The notes beneath the pieces were generated by a model. That model was not told the DNA's origin. It ran no database searches and saw only the letters and a program-made list of their open reading frames with translations. Positions 43,501-54,034 of a stretch of 64,000 nucleotides of DNA are shown one piece after another (positions within the stretch are counted from its first letter, which is position 1; each line of letters begins with the position of its first letter). The DNA is from Acanthosepion pharaonis (taxonomy: Eukaryota; Mollusca; Cephalopoda; Sepiida; Sepiidae): the NCBI GenBank assembly GCA_903632075.3, contig CAHIKZ030005493.1:234501-298500 (forward strand), written 5' to 3'. A program made the translations under genes and the position numbers.

Positions 43501-45712
43501 ATTATGAGGATGTATAACGGCTGACCCGAGACTTAAGAGTCTAGTGATCAGGGAAGGCTCCTCTTCGGAGTCTGACTGAGGTTATATGAACGTAAAGAGG
43601 AGGAGGTAAGAAAGGAATATTATGAGGATGTATAACGGCTGACCCGAGACTTAAGAGTCTAGTGATCAGGGAAGGCTCCTCTTCGGAGTCTGACTGAGGT
43701 TATATGAACGTAAGAGGAGGAGGTAAGAAAGGAATATTATGAGGATGTATAACGGCTGAACCGAGACTTAAGAGTCTAGTGATCAGGGAAGCATCCTCTT
43801 CGGAGTCTGACTCTAGTTGATGAACGTAAGAGGAGGAGGTAAGAAAGGAATATTATGAGGAGTCTGACCTGAGAGAGTCTAGTGATCAGGGAAGCATCCT
43901 GTTGAGTCTGAACAGGTTGATGAACATAAGAGGAGGAGGTAAGAAAAGGATGAGGATATTGAGGATGTATAACGGCTGACCTGAGACTTAAGAGTCTAGT
44001 GATCAGGGAAGGCTCCTCTTCGGAATCTGACTGAGGTTATATGAACGTAAGAGGAGGAGGAGGTAAGAAAGGAATATTATGAGGATGTATAACGGCTGAC
44101 CCGAGACTTAAGAGTCTAGTGATCAGGAAGGCTCCTCTTCGGAGTCTGACTGAGGTTATATGAACGTAAGAGGAGGAGGTAAGAAAGGAATATTATGAGG
44201 ATGTATAACGGCTGACCCGAGACTTAAGAGTCTAGTGATCAGGGAAGGCCTCTTCGGAGTCTGACTGAGGTTATATGAACGTAAGAGGAGGAGGTAAGAA
44301 AGGAATATTATGAGGATGTATAACGGCTGACCCGAGACTTAAGAGTCTAGTGATCAGGGAAGGCTCCTCTTCGGAGTCTGACTGAGGTTATATGAACGTA
44401 AGAGGAGGAGGTAAGAAAGGAATATTATGAGGATGTATAACGGCTGACCCGAGACTTAAGAGTCTAGTGATCAGGGAAGCATCCTGTTGAGTCTGAATCA
44501 AGTTGCATGAACATAAGAGGAGGAGGTAAGAAGGGCATATTATGAGGATATGTAGGATAGATAACGGTTGACCCGAGACTTAAGAGTCTAGTGATCAGGG
44601 AAGGCTCCTCTTCGGAATCTGACTGAGGTTATATGAACGTAAGAGGAGGAGGAGGTAAGAAAGGAATATTATGAGGATGTATAACGGCTGACCCGAGACT
44701 TAAGAGTCTAGTGATCAGGGAAGGCTCCTCTTCGGAGTCTGACTGAGGTTATATGAACGTAAGAGGAGGAGGTAAGAAAGGAATATTATGAGGATGTATA
44801 ACGGCTGAACCGAGACTTAAGAGTCTAGTGATCAGGGAAGGCTCCTCTTCGGAGTCTGACTGAGGTTATATGAACGTAAGAGGAGGAGGTAAGAAAGGAA
44901 TATTATGAGGATGTATAACGGCTGACCCGAGACTTAAGAGTCTAGTGATCAGGAAGCATCCTCTTTGAGTCTGACTGAGGTTGGATGAACATAAGAGGAG
45001 GAGGTAAGAAAGGGCATATTATGAGGAGGATGATAGATAACGGTTGACCTGAGACTTAAGAGTCTAGTGATCAGGGAAGGCTCCTCTTCGGAATCTGACT
45101 GAGGTTATATGAACGTAAAGGAGGAGGAGGTAAGAAAGGAATATTATGAGGATGTATAACGGCTGACCCGAGACTTAAGAGTCTAGTGATCAGGGAAGGC
45201 TCCTCTTCGGAGTCTGACTGAGGTTATATGAACGTAAGAGGAGGAGGTAAGAAAGGAATATTATGAGGATGTATAACGGCTGACCCGAGACTTAAGAGTC
45301 TAGTGATCAGGGAAGGCTCCTCTTCGGAGTCTGACTGAGGTTATATGAACGTAAGAGGAGGAGGTAAGAAAGGAATATTATGAGGATGTATAGACGAAAA
45401 GATGACGGCTGACCCTGAGGAGACTTAAGAGTCTAGTGATCAGGGAAGGCTCCTCTTCGGAGTCTGACTGAGGTTATATGAACGTAAGAGGAGGAGGTAA
45501 GAAAGGAATATTATGAGGATGTATAACGGCTGACCCGAGACTTAAGAGTCTAGTGATCATGGGAGCATCCTGTTGAGTCTGAATCAAGTTGCATGAACAT
45601 AAGAGGAGGAGGTAAGAAGGGCATATTATGAGGATATGTAGGATAGAAAACGTTTGACCCTAGACGAAGAATTTTAAATTTTAGTGATTTAGAAAGCATC
45701 CTTTCTAAGGAA
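40530..45712 (+). repeat. 117-bp satellite array, about 42 units, two unit types
   Basis: The core unit runs AGACTTAAGAGTCTAGTGAT, CAGGGAAGGCTCCTCTTCGG, AGTCTGACTGAGGTTATATG, AACGTAAGAGGAGGAGGTAA, GAAAGGAATATTATGAGGAT and GTATAACGGCTGACCCG. The period is exactly 117 bp where the array is regular (for example 43412 to 43529). A second type has GCATCCTGTTGAGTCTGAATC, AAGTTGCATGAACATAAGAG and ATATGTAGGATAGATAACGG. Edges (40530-40620, 45640-45712) are diverged. Each unit has two small hairpins and one AG|GTAAGA splice-donor-like site. No unit-long protein frame persists, as each unit has a stop in the best minus-strand frame. Confidence 0.95.
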
Positions 45713-45894
45713 GAAACTGTTGGAATAGAACTTCTTCCTTACCAATGGAATACGAAGAGGATGGTTCGCCGTTGTATAAATGGTATGGCGGGTCTTAGCT
45801 GCAAAGGTCTGAACTAGTCCGACTAATGCATATAGGTCATCACAATATTCTCCATGAAAACAGTAATAAGGGGCTTATGACGCTGCGCCTGCGG

Positions 45895-46142
45895 AAAACG
45901 GGTTGTCGGCCATTGTGCGCTCCAGCCTTCTTCAGGTGTTTTGAATGTCGAACTGAACCCTTTATTTCGCTCACCGGGGTAGACTGTTCTAGTTCCAGGT
46001 ACCATATCTAATGGATGTCAGTTATCACTTATCTACTGTTAATTCCCCTTTCCAAGTTCTCCACCGCCTTAACCGTGTATTGAACTCACACTCTTTTGGG
46101 TCCTGTCACTGGATCTAACCAACGCCTTTATCCACTGCTCCT
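45895..46142 (-). repeat. tRNA-derived SINE 'B'
   Basis: From the hairpin region (CCAGCCTTCTTCAGGTG, 45922) to the head (the complement of GAGTGTGAGTTCAATAC near 46085). It meets an oppositely oriented copy head-to-head. Confidence 0.84.
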
Positions 46143-46144
46143 CA

Positions 46145-46445
46145 AGGACATATGGCACAGGGGATAAAATCCCTAGTTAGACTCAGTGACAGGACCCAAA
46201 AGAGTGTGAGTTCAATACCTTGTTAAGGCAGTGGTGAACCAAAACTCGGAGTGTTGAATTAAAGGGAAATAACTTAGACATCCGGAAGAGGCATGGTATG
46301 TGGACCTAGAACAATCTACCCCGGTGGACGAAATAAAGGGTACGATTCGAAATTCCAATCACCTGAAGAAGGCCGGAGCGTACAATAGCCGAAACGTTGT
46401 TAATATGGTAATGAACATCTGGGCAACACTCTGGATAATGTAAAG
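46145..46445 (+). repeat. tRNA-derived SINE 'B', head-to-head partner
   Basis: ATGGCACAGGGGATAAAATC, then AGAGTGTGAGTTCAATACC (head), the body, CACCTGAAGAAGGCCGGAGC (46363), and GCCGAAACGTTGTTAATATG at the distal part. The tail is truncated. Confidence 0.84.
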
Positions 46446-46449
46446 TTTG

Positions 46450-47390
46450 AGGAAACAGAATTTTTGTCATTATTCGAGCAATATGGCGTACAAATAAATG
46501 TGATATATTAGTAGATGGGGGAGTTCTTTCATTAACATTGGCGTCAATGCTTTTGTTGTTAGGTAAAAGATACCATGTATTTTCCTACAAGTAGTTTTGG
46601 CGCAGTATAATCATATTCCGATACATTTTCCATATTATTGGGTTCTTTGCCAACTAAGCTTAGTAAATATCAGTAGTAGCAGTAATAACAATGTCCCTTG
46701 AACTAACAAGAGAGTCGAGGATGGAAGACAATAAATCTTTTCTTTTTTTCCTGTTCAGACCACCCGCACTTATCTCTCCGATCACGTGGAACTCTTTCCG
46801 TGACAAAAAACCGTGACTAAAGGATTATTTTCACGTATCCTTTATCATAATCGACACAGATTAAGTCTTTTCTTTCCATATACCCGCCCATTTACAGTTT
46901 TCTTGACCTATTTTTTTCTTTGGCATTGGAGTATTCGGTTGTCGTGGTAAGAAGGCGTCGTTCTTTTTTTTTTTTTTTTTTCAATTTTAAACTGGTTCAG
47001 AGCATCCATCGTCTTTTATCAAGCAAGTCAATCGTTAAGGACAGTTATCATTCTCTTTCTCTTTCTCTCCGTTGGTTTCCTTTAAAGAAAAGAAAAGGAA
47101 AGAAAAAAAATTGCTGACATGATTCGACTCGTCAATCACAGGGATGGCACTGTGAATGAGCGCATGCGCATGTACACTTCTACTTTGCTCAGTGGTTTGG
47201 ACATTTTTCAACGTTATTAAAATATACAGTGGCAGTGTAAAATGTTTGAACACACAGCAATGCGTACGTCCGTTTTATGCATAAATATACATGTGTGGGG
47301 AATTGAATGACAAAATCGAAAATATTATCTGTAACGTGTTTCGTTTTTTAAAAACACTTCAGAACATTAAACCGCGTCCTGGGTATGACG
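46450..47390. other. no recognisable feature except a poly(T) tract
   Basis: A T-run lies at 46964-46981. Near 47335-47365 an ACGTGTTTCG...CACTTCAGAAC hairpin resembles the recurrent motif but with a weak A/T-only stem. Confidence 0.4.
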
Positions 47391-47394
47391 ATAA

Positions 47395-47700
47395 ATTACA
47401 TCCGACAGCAAGGTCTCTGATCAGGAGGTTTTGAGGAGCGTGAACCACCTCTTAATTGCTGGTGTTCCCAGGTCCACCTTGACCCGGGGTAGTAGCACCT
47501 GTTAGGGTCCCAGATGGGGACAAAGCACTGTAAAAGTTTAAAAATAGGTTTTAATACCAGAAATAAATTTTTGAAAAAAAATATTACCAGAAAAAGTTTT
47601 TGAAAATATTACCAGCAATAAAAAAAAAAAAAACAAACTTGTCGGCATTAAATAACCAATTGAGGTTGATATGCCGTAAAACAAACCAAACTAAATCGAA
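47395..47700 (-). repeat. interspersed repeat 'A', full-length copy
   Basis: On the minus strand it begins at the head (complement of GGCATTAAATAACCAATTGA, 47643), then poly(T)/TTGCTGGTAAT body blocks, then the CTGGGACCCTAACAGGTGCT block, and GAGGTGGTTCACGC near 47440. Confidence 0.85.
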
Positions 47701-47802
47701 AGATTAAAGAATAATTCTTTGATATTGATAGAATTATAGATATATATGGGGAGATATAAACGAAAATTTGCTATAATTATGTACCGAAAGAAAAAAAAAC
47801 TT

Positions 47803-48085
47803 ACGTCCGCATCACGTTGAAACATTGGTTCCCGTACGATCACTGAAGCTAAGCAATGTCTAGACTTGTCTGTACCTAGATAGGTGACCGCTTGGGATTA
47901 CCAGGTGCTGTAAGCTTGGATGTGCGGGTGGTGTATGGGATGATGGTTCGGAATTATTAATCGGATAGCCGAGTTCCAATTCCAGTTAGGTTCGTCATAT
48001 TCACTTACGCGCAAATACCCTTAGGAAAGGTATGAATGCATATCTTCTCCTCCAGCTATGGGTTAATTAGTAATTCTTGTATAAC
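47803..48085 (+). repeat. 5S-tRNA composite SINE
   Basis: A 5S-like head (CCGCATCACGTTGAAACA, AAGCTAAGCAATGTCTAGAC, TAGGTGACCGCTTGGGATTA, CCAGGTGCTGTAAGCTTGG) is followed by a tRNA-like part (GAGTTCCAATTCCAGTTAG) and a tail ending CTCCAGCTATGGGTTAATTA. Confidence 0.82.
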
Positions 48086-48109
48086 TAAAACCATTATATA
48101 AAATATATA

Positions 48110-48195
48110 TATATAATTGTGTACTAAATATATAGATTTCGGCATTAGATAATCCATAGAGGTGTTGATATGCTGCTAAACAAAATAATCCCAAC
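48110..48195 (-). repeat. interspersed repeat 'A', head fragment
   Basis: ATTTCGGCATTAGATAATCC followed by GTGTTGATATGCTGCTAAAC is the complement of the head of repeat A. Confidence 0.72.
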
Positions 48196-48389
48196 CAACC
48201 GATGCAAATTATTACAGTTTCAATCTGATTTGCGGGTCGAGTATAATTTACGGACGTTCTTTTTATCTGATAACTTCTTCTACTTATTCCAGTTTTATAT
48301 TTCATTTGTCTGTTGATTAGTTTGTCTAATTCTGTATTTTTCCTTTTTAACAAAGTTGGTTCACTCTGTCATGGTTGTCAATTTTTTCT

Positions 48390-48840
48390 CTCCAGAATCT
48401 ATCTTGTATATTCATAAGTCTACCATTCGTCCAGGCATTGAATATCACTACCTCATCTGATCTGCTACTTCTATTATGTATTTAGAGATTCCTGATGAAA
48501 TCCAAAGAAGAATCTGTAATTTTATTGGCCCTAACCTGGCATCTCGACTTTGGTGATTTTCCCAGTGTCATCATATAGCTTCCCTGTGTCTTTTCTATAA
48601 ATATTTTCATGGTAATTGTTCTAATGAATTTTCCTCCTTGGTAACTAGACTTTATGAATTTAAGCGCACGACTAAATTAGCGAAAAGGTTTCATTATTTT
48701 ACAATTGAAATAGCTGGAGGTAACCGTAAGTTCTATGCTAATAGTTTCTTCTTTTGAATTTATCACTTGTGCAACTCTCTTCTGCTTTCAAGCTTACCAG
48801 TCAAGTTTGGTTCTTAAAAAATTGCAATGTTAATCGTTAG
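48390..48840 (+). pseudogene. LINE ORF2 C-terminal fragment (second LINE family)
   Basis: The translation in pieces gives SLPFVQALNI (from a '[I/L]RPGxEY' block), EIPDEIQRRICNFIGPNLAS, HIASLCLFYKYFHGNCSNEF, SSLVTRLYEFKRTTKLAKRF and GGNRKFYANSFFF. The motif chain LDKIQRR--(N/R)L--P---L-R---ASL-LFYKYFHG-CS-EL--L-P marks the RT thumb and C-terminus of a Jockey/CR1-type LINE common in invertebrates. It has no shared C-terminus with the family at 32300. Several stops make it a fossil. A smaller piece is at 20690-20817. Confidence 0.75.
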
Positions 48841-49164
48841 GTTCTGTCTACTTAATTCATGATCTCTGTAATTATCTCCCCTTCTTTTCTTTTTTCTCTT
48901 ATTCTCTCACACACAATAACCGAGAGCGTCTTAGTAGCTTGATTGGGGGGGGGGGTGATTTTAAAAGATTACGATCTTATTTCTCGACAGTGTTATCAGT
49001 TTGCGGGTTGTCTTTGATCACTGACTTTTTTATTGATATTTCTGTATGTTTTCTCAATACCTCTACCCACCCCACTTTTTTTCAGGGTTTTGCCTCTTTG
49101 CTATTCATATTTATAATATGTTCTCTTTCATCGCAGTGGGACATATTTTCTCACCTAGAATAAT

Positions 49165-49181
49165 ACACACACACACACACC

Positions 49182-49275
<94 letters not shown>

Positions 49276-49305
49276 ACATAAATATATACACATATATATA
49301 CACAC

Positions 49306-49336
<31 letters not shown>

Positions 49337-49392
49337 TACATATTTATACATATATGGATACACACATATATACTTATATATATATACAAACA

Positions 49393-49432
<40 letters not shown>
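49165..49432. repeat. compound (CA)n/(TA)n microsatellite region
   Basis: CA units (49165-49227), TA units (49228-49271), then alternating TA/CA-rich segments and another TA run (49396-49431). Confidence 0.95.
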
Positions 49433-49436
<4 letters not shown>

Positions 49437-49484
49437 AAAAAATTCAACAGGTAATACATCTAGCATGAAACAACCTGTCGCCTC

Positions 49485-49590
49485 TGAGTGTTGACTTCAA
49501 TGTTCACTTTTATATTTATATTTACATACGCTCTATCTCTGATATTGAGCACTTTATCCCATAAATATAGCACATCTTAAGACTATATTT
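49485..49590 (-). repeat. dispersed repeat, inverted partner of 24366-24475
   Basis: TGTTGACTTCAATGTTCACT, then CGCTCTATCTCTGATATTGA, CACTTTATCCCATAAATATA and TCTTAAGACTAT, beside a (TA)n tract as in the partner. Confidence 0.8.
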
Positions 49591-49591
49591 C

Positions 49592-49596
<5 letters not shown>

Positions 49597-49642
<46 letters not shown>
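49597..49642. repeat. (TA)n microsatellite
   Basis: About 23 TA units. The Tc1-like element is inserted at its right edge. Confidence 0.95.
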
Positions 49643-49643
<1 letters not shown>

Positions 49644-49644
<1 letters not shown>

Positions 49645-49830
49645 TGCGTGCCAAATTATTATCGAGATAACTTTTTATAATATTTCAAAACCGTCCAATC
49701 AATTCTCAAACATTTTGGCAACACTGGCCTGCGCAATCACTGAAATTTTCGACCTGATCTGCGCAATGTAAACAAATTGGCGTCATATTTGTTATCAGCA
49801 CGGTGATTTGCGCGTGCCAAATTATTAGAA
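49644..49830 (+). repeat. Tc1-like element, left terminal inverted repeat
   Basis: The outer motif TGCCAAATTATTATCGAG is at 49649 and the inner motif GTGCCAAATTATTAGAAAAG at 49814. It is complementary to 51007-51204 throughout (AACACTGGCCTGCGCAATCA, TTTTCGACCTGATCTGCGCA). Confidence 0.9.
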
Positions 49831-49853
49831 AAGTGTAAGAATTTAGTAAAAAG

Positions 49854-50864
49854 ATGGGCCATAAAAGCAGTTTAAGTAATGCTAAAAAGAAAACTATCAC
49901 CTCAGAACTCTCAAAAGGTAAATCTACCCTAGAAATTTCTAAAATGATAGGGAGGTGTCATCAAACAGTTAAAAAGTTCACCGCTGACCCTACACAAGTA
50001 CGGAAAAGGGCAGATAAAGGCAAGCCGAGGGTTATTTTACGTCGTCTCATGTCACGACTTAAACGAGTGGCCACGAAGAACCCTGGACTTACCGGTCAAG
50101 AGCTTTTCAGTCGCATTGGGGATCCTACTGTGTCTAAAAGTACTCGGTGTCGGTATCTGAGGGAAATAGCAAAACAGTCAAACCTGTATCGAAGCCGTTG
50201 ACGAGAAATCACATTCAAAATCGATTGAAATGGGCCAAGGACAATATGAAGATTGACTTCTCTAAAGTTTTGTTCACAGACGAAACTCGAGCAACACCTG
50301 ATGGGCCAGATAGATGGTGCAAAGTCTGGGTAATGAACCGACAGAATCGTCATCAGCGTTTGAGACGCCAACAAGGCGGTGGAGGCATAATGATCTGGGG
50401 TGGTATTATTGGAAAAAACATTAGTGGGCCCATGGAGAGTACCAGATGGCGTCAAAATGACTGCTGATGCATACATAGCGTTTATGAATGAGCATCTTGA
50501 ACCATGGATGAAAAGACAAAGAGTTGCCTTCAGAAGGGCCATTGTTTTTATGCAAGATAACGCTCCCTCACATGCTGCTCACAAGACTACTGAATATTTG
50601 AAACAGTTAGGCTTCGACGGACCTCGAAAAATGAAGTGGCCAGCAAATTCTCCGGATTTGAACCCAATCGAAAACCTTTGGAGCATCATGAAGCGAAGAC
50701 TGTACGCCAACGGATGACAATTCAGGAGTAACGCTGAGTTGTGGGAAGCAATTCTTGTCATATCTCGTGGCATTACAGCAGATGACATCCTACAATTAAC
50801 AAATTCTATGGATCGTCGACTTCTTCAAGTAATTTCAAAACAGGGAAAGCACATTCCCTATTAA
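49854..50864 (+). pseudogene. Tc1-like transposase, broken by two frameshifts and one stop
   Basis: The start ATG at 49854 follows the left TIR. The N-terminal region (115 codons in the first frame) holds two helix-turn-helix segments, around SELSKGKSTLEISKMIGRCH and ATKNPGLTGQELFSRIG. A frameshift near 50180 leads into KRLKWAKDN-like sequence and FTDETRATPDG (first catalytic D at 50279), then GGGGIMIWGGII. A second shift near 50440 leads into FMQDNAPSHAAHKT (second D, 50556) and ANSPDLNPIENLWSIMKRR (E at 50670). There are 37 residues between the second D and the E. A TGA at 50715 is followed in frame by about 48 more codons to the natural-looking stop at 50862. All catalytic residues are still encoded. 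Confidence 0.9.
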
Positions 50865-51006
50865 TTTGTTTAAAACTGTGCCTTTGTTTGTATCTGTTAT
50901 TATTTGTTTGATTATCTTATTTATTAGCTTCTTTTGATCATAAACATTCACGTGCAACACTAATAAACGTTTTGTGTGCTCAATTCTGGGATTTTTACTA
51001 AACCTT

Positions 51007-51204
51007 TCTAATAATTTGGCACGGTTAAATCACCATGCTGATAACAAATATGGCGCCAGTTTGTTTACATTGCGCAGATCAGGTCGAAAATTTCAGTGAT
51101 TGCGCAGGTCAGTGTTGCCAACATTGTGTGAAAATTTTTGTGAATTGATTGGACGGTTTTTGAAATATAAAAAAGTTATCTCGATAATAATTTGGCAAGC
51201 AGTG
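51007..51204 (-). repeat. Tc1-like element, right terminal inverted repeat
   Basis: Complement of the left repeat. Inner motif CTAATAATTTGGCAC at 51008, outer motif ATCTCGATAATAATTTGGCA at 51178. Confidence 0.9.
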
Positions 51205-51235
51205 TATATGTATATATACATATATGATGGACTCT

Positions 51236-51237
<2 letters not shown>

Positions 51238-51297
<60 letters not shown>
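51238..51297. repeat. (TA)n microsatellite
   Basis: About 29 TA units right of the Tc1-like element. Confidence 0.96.
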
Positions 51298-51300
<3 letters not shown>

Positions 51301-51833
51301 TATGAAAAACTAGGTAATCCGTATGGGTAAACAACCTAAGGAGGATAAAATCCAGAGTGCTTAATGTAAATTCAGAGCAAATAATTTAAATAAAAACAGA
51401 CCACTTTAAGGTTCCATGTAATAAATTATTTCACCACAGCCTTTTTGAAAGGACTGCGAATGACCAGACTTTACTTCCAAACAAAAAATGAAAAGAAAAT
51501 TTACACATTTTTGACGGGCCGTATTAAACATATGTAAATTAACAGATATTGACACATTTCTGCTAACCCACTCATGCCTTCTCTCTCCCCCCTCACTTCC
51601 TCACTGCTTCAAGTCAGGATTGAAACATTTGGCCTCAGTCAGTCAATAGTTTATCTTAAACTATATAATACTGTTGGTAAATCATTTTTTTTCGAAAGGT
51701 GTTCAACCGAATGGAACAAAAACATTAATTTTAATTGTAATTTAAAGTTTAGATTTTCGTTCCGAAATTTCTGTGTCGCAAGGAATACATATTTTAAAAT
51801 AATAATAATAATAATATATAAATATATAAATAA

Positions 51834-51834
51834 A

Positions 51835-51901
<67 letters not shown>
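51834..51901. repeat. (TA)n-(GT)n microsatellite
   Basis: About 8 TA then 25 GT units. Confidence 0.96.
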
Positions 51902-51903
<2 letters not shown>

Positions 51904-51904
51904 G

Positions 51905-53186
51905 ATAGTCCTGTTGATTACGTATGAAGACCTAACAATTTATCACCTCGAACTGAGCAGCCAGATTCTCACATATGCTGTGATTATCGCGGTGAAAGCT
52001 CGCGCTGGACCAAGCCCACTTGTTGGAAGAATAGTATACAGAGAACCGGTTTAAAGCGTGCGATAAAGTCCTCTAGACGGCCTTCCTTAGGTTTTAACTT
52101 CCAAGTTTTATTTCTCCTAGAGGACTGCCAACCAAGGCTGAAACCTCAATTTAAAGAACTTTTAGATCTGATACATGAACTATTGCCATCCTCTGTCTCA
52201 TACGTAAGACTTTAGTAACACAGCCTCTGTGCATCTACTAATGTCTTTTTTTTTTCGCTTACCTCGTCGTCTTCGCTTAATCCATGGATACATTTCACTT
52301 CTGTGGCCGATAACTATATAAAAAACCCTGTTAATATTGTTATATTGTCTTATGTGCGCTTTTGTTAGATTACCTGGAGTATAATATTCTTTTGTTAGAT
52401 TACCTGGAGTATAATATTCTGTTTATATTCTGTAAATAACTATAAAATCGTATTTTATTTAACTCTTTAATAACGAAAGATTCCATAAAGTTGTAACTTT
52501 TGAAGATTTCGGTGTAGGTTCAAATTCAGCATAAAGTCGAAATAAAAATATTTTTTTTAATAATATATTTAATGGCTACCATTTCTTTCGTGAAATGATG
52601 AAGAAATTTAGAAATTTTTACATTCCTTTTGGTAGATAAATCTCCAGTAATAAGATAATCTCTAATCCGTGAAGCGATTATCACTTAATCCGACATTCCA
52701 AGTGCAATATTTTGTTCCATTTGCACAGATAAGCAATTTTCTCAGATTAAAATACCTGAGGCAGCAAAAGCACCAAAAAGAAGCCTTTTTAACAATTTTT
52801 TTTATCAAGACACCTGTCGTTTCAGTTTTCTTTTGTCATAACTAACAAAGGATATATCAACCATCGACGCTGACCACCACTAATATCGGCAAAGGAAATA
52901 TTTTATTTTTTATTTAGCTCATTTACTTATAACTCTCTTCCCTTGAAACTTAATGGTGGTAAACAAATAGCTAAATGGGTATTTACTGGAATGACAGACA
53001 GACAATTCGTTTGATGTATGCGAATTAAAATTATTTATTTTCTATTTATATGTTAAATACTTCCCCATTTTTGTTGGAGATTTTAAAATTCAACAAGATG
53101 TAGGCCAGGTTTAAAATAGCATCCCAATGCCAGTTGACACCAGAGTCAAAGATTTAGTCATAGAATTTATTTATGTGTATATGAAA

Positions 53187-53190
<4 letters not shown>
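51905..53190. other. no recognisable feature apart from a 28-bp duplication
   Basis: TTTTGTTAGATTACCTGGAG with TATAATATTC occurs at about 52361 and again at 52389. The rest is AT-rich without recognisable genes. 51310-51830 is likewise empty. Confidence 0.4.
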
Positions 53191-53192
<2 letters not shown>

Positions 53193-53253
<61 letters not shown>

Positions 53254-53285
53254 AAGAACGGTAAGATATATAATCCGGTGTTCTT
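53193..53285. repeat. (TA)n microsatellite with shared flank
   Basis: About 27 TA units followed by AAAGAAAGAACGGTAAGATA, TAATCCGGTGTTCTTG, the same flank as at 24571-24610. Confidence 0.9.
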
Positions 53286-53511
53286 GTTATCTTTTATTTT
53301 TATTTTTACAAAACATTGCTCAATGTAAATTTACAGAGCATAAATATTATAAATTTATTTGATTTCAAATATGGATTTTTGCTACACAGTAATAACCATG
53401 TTTCAAAAATGGAAGCTAAAAACTTTAAATTTAATTATATAATAAAATTAAAAGCAGTAGTTCCGTTTCATCTTCAAGCGAATATTGGAATATATATATA
53501 TATATGTATAT

Positions 53512-53957
53512 ATTCATGAATTATTCACACAAAAAATGCAAAGGTTAATGATTTAATTGGCGAGAAATTCATCGTCGCAAACCATTCAAATAATATACAA
53601 AAACCTCCGAATCCGTTATGAATGAAATGATCCTTGTTTCTATAAATTTCTGCCTTATTAGTTGTTATTTTTACTACAAGCTTTCGTCTGTTCCTACAGA
53701 CATCTTCAGGTATAGAATAGATGTTGTTCTTGTTTTTTCTCTTAGTAATAAGAGGACAACGAAAATATATGTATTGTTGTATCCGAAAATGCTATTGGAA
53801 ATGAGTTATTGTTTTTGGAGCGCGCAGTAGCAACGCTGAGTTTGATTTTAAATTTTAAAAGTTTGTGCGTTCATATACAAATATGGTGATGAACGAATTT
53901 TTTTTGGTAAATTTTCTGCCAAAGTGGCATGAACTATATTGTTCAATAATTACAGTA
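53512..53957 (-). repeat. 446-bp repeat unit, copy 1 of a direct tandem pair
   Basis: It starts ATTCATGAATTATTCACAC and ends GTTCAATAATTACAGTA. On the minus strand it contains CCTGAAGATGTCTGTAGGAA followed by CAGACGAAAGC (53691-53721), a perfect 5-bp stem between CTGAAGA and GAAA. It shares about 95% identity by eye with 54035-54486. A palindromic ATTCATGAAT is at the left edge. Confidence 0.9.
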
Positions 53958-54034
53958 ATGTCGCATTTATTATCCAAAAAGTCGCACTTGGATCAGTTAT
54001 TTAAATTACGATAAACGTGCAATCAATTTTACAA

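Larger units (their letters stand above)
49644..51204 (+). mobile_element. Tc1-like transposon, full-length but inactivated, DD37E
   Basis: This complete element of about 1,561 bp is bounded by TA. Its inverted ends of about 190-200 bp are near identical: left 49644-49830 (TGCCAAATTATTATCGAGAT...), right 51007-51204. Each inverted repeat has the sequence TGCCAAATTATTA at both its outer and inner edge, an IR/DR layout. A single transposase gene lies between them in three displaced frames. The insertion is in a (TA)n tract, consistent with TA target choice. Confidence 0.92.

Noticed and set aside
40530..45712. CRISPR-like array
   Set aside because: There are no variable spacers between short constant repeats. 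The entire 117 bp is repeated, and the window is eukaryotic.
47335..47366. Further CTGAAG...GAAAC hairpin
   Set aside because: The stem is A/T-only and the CTGAAGA box lacks a base, so it may be chance.
49046..49438. 130-codon open frame rich in IYIY/HTHT
   Set aside because: Microsatellite translation.
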